From Nitriliruptoraceae bacterium (GTDB taxonomy: Bacteria > Actinomycetota > Nitriliruptoria > Nitriliruptorales > Nitriliruptoraceae), in assembly GCA_007121975.1 (NCBI GenBank), contig SKJO01000075.1, forward strand, positions 1 to 7,286: a stretch of DNA of 7,286 bases, in the 5' to 3' direction. Shown here one piece after another: positions 6,040 through 7,286 of this stretch (its first letter is position 1; each line of letters opens with the position of its first letter). The translations under genes and the position numbers were made by a program. Below the pieces are notes generated by a model. The model was not told where the DNA came from. It searched no databases and saw only the letters and a list, made by a program, of their open reading frames with translations.

Positions 6040-6183
6040 TCAGGTCCGTCCTTCCAGAACGAAGAAGATCCACGCCCAGGCCGCCACCATCGACAGCAGG
6101 TACAGCCCCATGATCAGGAGCGTGCCGCGCGGATGGTGCAGTTCCTCGTCTGCGTCGTTGCCGACGTCCGGCGTCGTTTCCAC
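6040..6183 (-). CDS. cbaD: ba3-type oxidase small subunit IIa
   Basis: A 47-residue single-helix membrane protein at the head of the oxidase operon. Residues ~17-43 (HPRGTLLIMGLYLLSMVAAWAW, then IFF) match the character of subunit IIa of B-family oxidases, a lone helix packed against subunits I and II that stands in for the missing helix of subunit II. An acidic N-terminal stretch of about 16 residues makes it longer than the ~34-residue Thermus protein. The GTG start at 6183 is chosen because GGGAGG (6190-6195) lies 6 nt upstream. A longer open frame continues to 6405, but that extension is cysteine/arginine-rich and runs into the upstream gene. The stop is followed after 1 nt by the ATG of subunit II. 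The symbol follows Thermus usage. Confidence 0.85.
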   Translation of the reverse strand: METTPDVGNDADEELHHPRGTLLIMGLYLLSMVAAWAWIFFVLEGRT

Positions 6184-6189
6184 GGATTG

Positions 6190-6195
6190 CCTCCC
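6190..6195 (-). promoter_or_regulatory. Ribosome binding site fixing the subunit IIa start
   Basis: The minus strand reads GGGAGG, spacer CAATCC, GTG. It is the only strong site between 6184 and 6359, and it selects the short 47-residue reading. Confidence 0.75.
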
Positions 6196-6235
6196 AACTG
6201 CTCCCGGAACGCCCACAGGCGTCTCCCGCGCCATT

Positions 6236-6267
6236 GGTCTGCACCTGCAACGTGGCTGGTACAGACC
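6236..6267 (-). promoter_or_regulatory. Leader hairpin upstream of the oxidase operon
   Basis: In minus-strand RNA, GGUCUGUACC (6267-6258) pairs with GGUGCAGACC (6245-6236) over 10 bp with one U-G pair, around a 12-nt loop. It sits about 50 nt upstream of the subunit IIa start, inside the 176-nt gap 6184-6359. There is no U-tract after it, so it may be a 5' leader structure or an inefficient terminator after the cupredoxin gene. No clear promoter hexamers or other gene were found in the rest of this gap. Confidence 0.4.
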
Positions 6268-6359
6268 GGCGCACAGCCGTGTTCCGGCCCGCCTGGTGGC
6301 GGACAGGCGCAGACCTTGGCCTCCCCGCATGAACGGAAACAAGCCCCTAGCGCATGGGT

Positions 6360-6761
6360 CTAACGGACCACGATCGTGATCGCCCCGCTCGGATGCAGCG
6401 TGCACAGACCCTCGATCGTGCCCGGCGAGGTGAACGTCTGGGCGAGCGTCTGCCCGGCGGCGACGGTGTAGGGCCCGACCTCGTGGGTGACCTCGTCGCG
6501 GTTGACGACCACCAGCCGGTCGCCGACCTCGACCTGAAGGGTGCGGGGCAGCAGCTCGACCTGCTCGCCCGCGGCCATCCGCTCGGCGGTCCCCGGCGGG
6601 ACCTCCACCAGCAGTTCCTCGGAGCCCAGCGCGGACATCAGCGCCGAGACCAGCAGCGCAACGGCGACCACGACCACCAATGCGGTCAGGGCCGTGATCA
6701 GCCGCCGGTTGGACGCGGCGGAGTCACCGGAGGCGGGAGGGTCTGGCTCGGCGGTGTTCAC
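6360..6761 (-). CDS. Membrane-anchored cupredoxin with Ile at the axial-ligand position
   Basis: A 133-residue protein with a short cytoplasmic proline-rich N terminus, one membrane anchor at ~21-45 (LITALTALVVVVAVALLVSA) and an outer cupredoxin domain at ~48-133. Candidate copper ligands are H93 (VTHEVGPY), C120 and H123 in CTLHPSGAI. The spacing matches plastocyanin exactly, but the axial Met is replaced by I128. The GTG start at 6761 overlaps the TGA of the upstream CopD-like gene (GTGA), which fixes the start and implies translational coupling. Reading from 6833 would add an arginine-rich stretch inside the upstream gene. Its likely role is copper binding or electron transfer at the outer face of the membrane. 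Linkage to a CopD-like gene and to a CuA/CuB oxidase makes copper delivery for oxidase assembly an equally good guess. Confidence 0.85.
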   Translation of the reverse strand: MNTAEPDPPASGDSAASNRRLITALTALVVVVAVALLVSALMSALGSEELLVEVPPGTAERMAAGEQVELLPRTLQVEVGDRLVVVNRDEVTHEVGPYTVAAGQTLAQTFTSPGTIEGLCTLHPSGAITIVVR

Positions 6762-7286
6762 GGGGCCTCGAGCTCCAACGTCGCGGTCCGGGGGTGACCG
6801 TCGGGGGTGACCGCGGTCACGGCCACGACCCACGAGTCACCGGGTGGCAGCTCGAGCTCGTAGGACAGCCGATGGTTGCCGGTCACCTCGAACAACACGT
6901 GCTCGGTACCGGGGTCGGTCACCACCTGGGCGGTGGCCGACACCACCTCGACCTCGTCACCCGAGTCGTCCCAAGCGTACACATGGACCTCGTTGGGTCC
7001 GGGCGCGAGCGGCGACACGGTCACATCGAGCGCGACCTCGTCGACCACGATCCGCTCGACGTGGGTGGGTGGGGGCTCGGGGATCCCGAGCAGCACGCCC
7101 GGCACCACCAGCACGGCGAGCAGCACCACCGCGGGGAGTCGACCGACTTCCCGGCGCGTGCCGAGCAGCCGCCCGATCCCGGCAACTGCCAGCACGCCGA
7201 GCAGGGTGAGGGCCAGCGCCGCTGCCAGCGCCACCGGCGTCCCCGACGCGGGCGCGCCAAGCGCCACGGTGAGCAGCCCCAGCGCC
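6758..7286 (-). CDS. C-terminal part of a CopD-like copper membrane protein (partial, 5' end outside window)
   Basis: The reading frame is open to the right edge with no stop. A GTG at 7267 exists but lies inside a hydrophobic run (ALGLLTVALGAP) and lacks a ribosome binding site, so it is probably internal. About 176 codons are visible. Two membrane segments are seen (from the edge, roughly residues 17-38 and 50-69), separated by a basic loop GTRREVGR. A ~100-residue outer beta-rich domain follows, containing PGPNEVHVYAWDD, typical of the tail of actinobacterial CopD-family proteins and of FixH/YtkA-like domains. CopD proteins are multi-helix membrane proteins tied to copper uptake and cuproenzyme loading. 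The assignment rests on the tail and layout, since the ligand-bearing helices lie outside the window. Its TGA overlaps the start of the cupredoxin gene by 4 nt. Confidence 0.65.
   Translation of the reverse strand, partial: ALGLLTVALGAPASGTPVALAAALALTLLGVLAVAGIGRLLGTRREVGRLPAVVLLAVLVVPGVLLGIPEPPPTHVERIVVDEVALDVTVSPLAPGPNEVHVYAWDDSGDEVEVVSATAQVVTDPGTEHVLFEVTGNHRLSYELELPPGDSWVVAVTAVTPDGHPRTATLELEAP

Noticed and set aside
6184..6405. N-terminal extension of subunit IIa from 6405
   Set aside because: It overlaps the upstream cupredoxin gene and is Cys/Arg-rich without family resemblance; the GTG at 6183 has GGGAGG at proper spacing.
6762..6833. Longer version of the membrane-anchored cupredoxin from 6833
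   Set aside because: The extra 24 residues are arginine/proline-rich and lie within the CopD-like gene; the GTGA overlap at 6758-6761 is the natural start.

Overview
The window is a high-GC stretch in which every supportable gene lies on the minus strand, so it reads from the right edge to the left. The GC content, frequent GTG starts, strong AAGGAGG/GGGAGG ribosome binding sites, short ATGA/GTGA gene overlaps and lipoproteins with acidic low-complexity linkers suggest an actinobacterium, perhaps a deep-branching lineage such as Acidimicrobiia or Nitriliruptoria. The lineage is inferred from style and no marker gene is present.

Right part (7286-3383): a copper and respiration block. At the edge is the C-terminal part of a membrane protein that looks like a CopD-family copper protein (6758-7286, cut by the window). 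It overlaps by 4 nt a membrane-anchored cupredoxin (6360-6761). After a 176-nt leader containing a 10-bp hairpin comes a compact operon: a 47-residue subunit IIa (6040-6183), the CuA subunit II (5508-6038), the catalytic subunit I of a B-family (ba3-type) heme-copper oxidase (3850-5511), and a blue-copper lipoprotein (3441-3821). A hairpin with a 14-bp stem closes the operon at 3383-3420. The ba3 assignment is firm: all heme and CuB ligands, the His-Tyr pair and the residues of the single K-type proton pathway are visible, as is the complete CuA site. The blue-copper lipoprotein, whose ligand loop spacing matches rusticyanin, is a plausible dedicated electron donor to the CuA site.

Middle part (3303-1935): a small lysine/glutamate-rich protein with one membrane helix (3040-3303), followed by a perfect hairpin, then an extended SDR NAD-dependent epimerase/dehydratase (1935-2921).

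Left part (1934-43): a 272-nt intergenic region holds a candidate promoter, a near-perfect 25-bp palindrome just downstream of it, and a cluster of near-consensus DnaA-box-like 9-mers. It leads into a family 5 ABC-transporter substrate-binding lipoprotein (43-1662) with a 12-bp tandem repeat encoding an acidic D-P-A-E/D linker. Permease genes for this transporter, if present, would lie beyond the left edge. No intergenic stretch exceeds 300 nt, and no RNA gene, insertion sequence or CRISPR array was seen.
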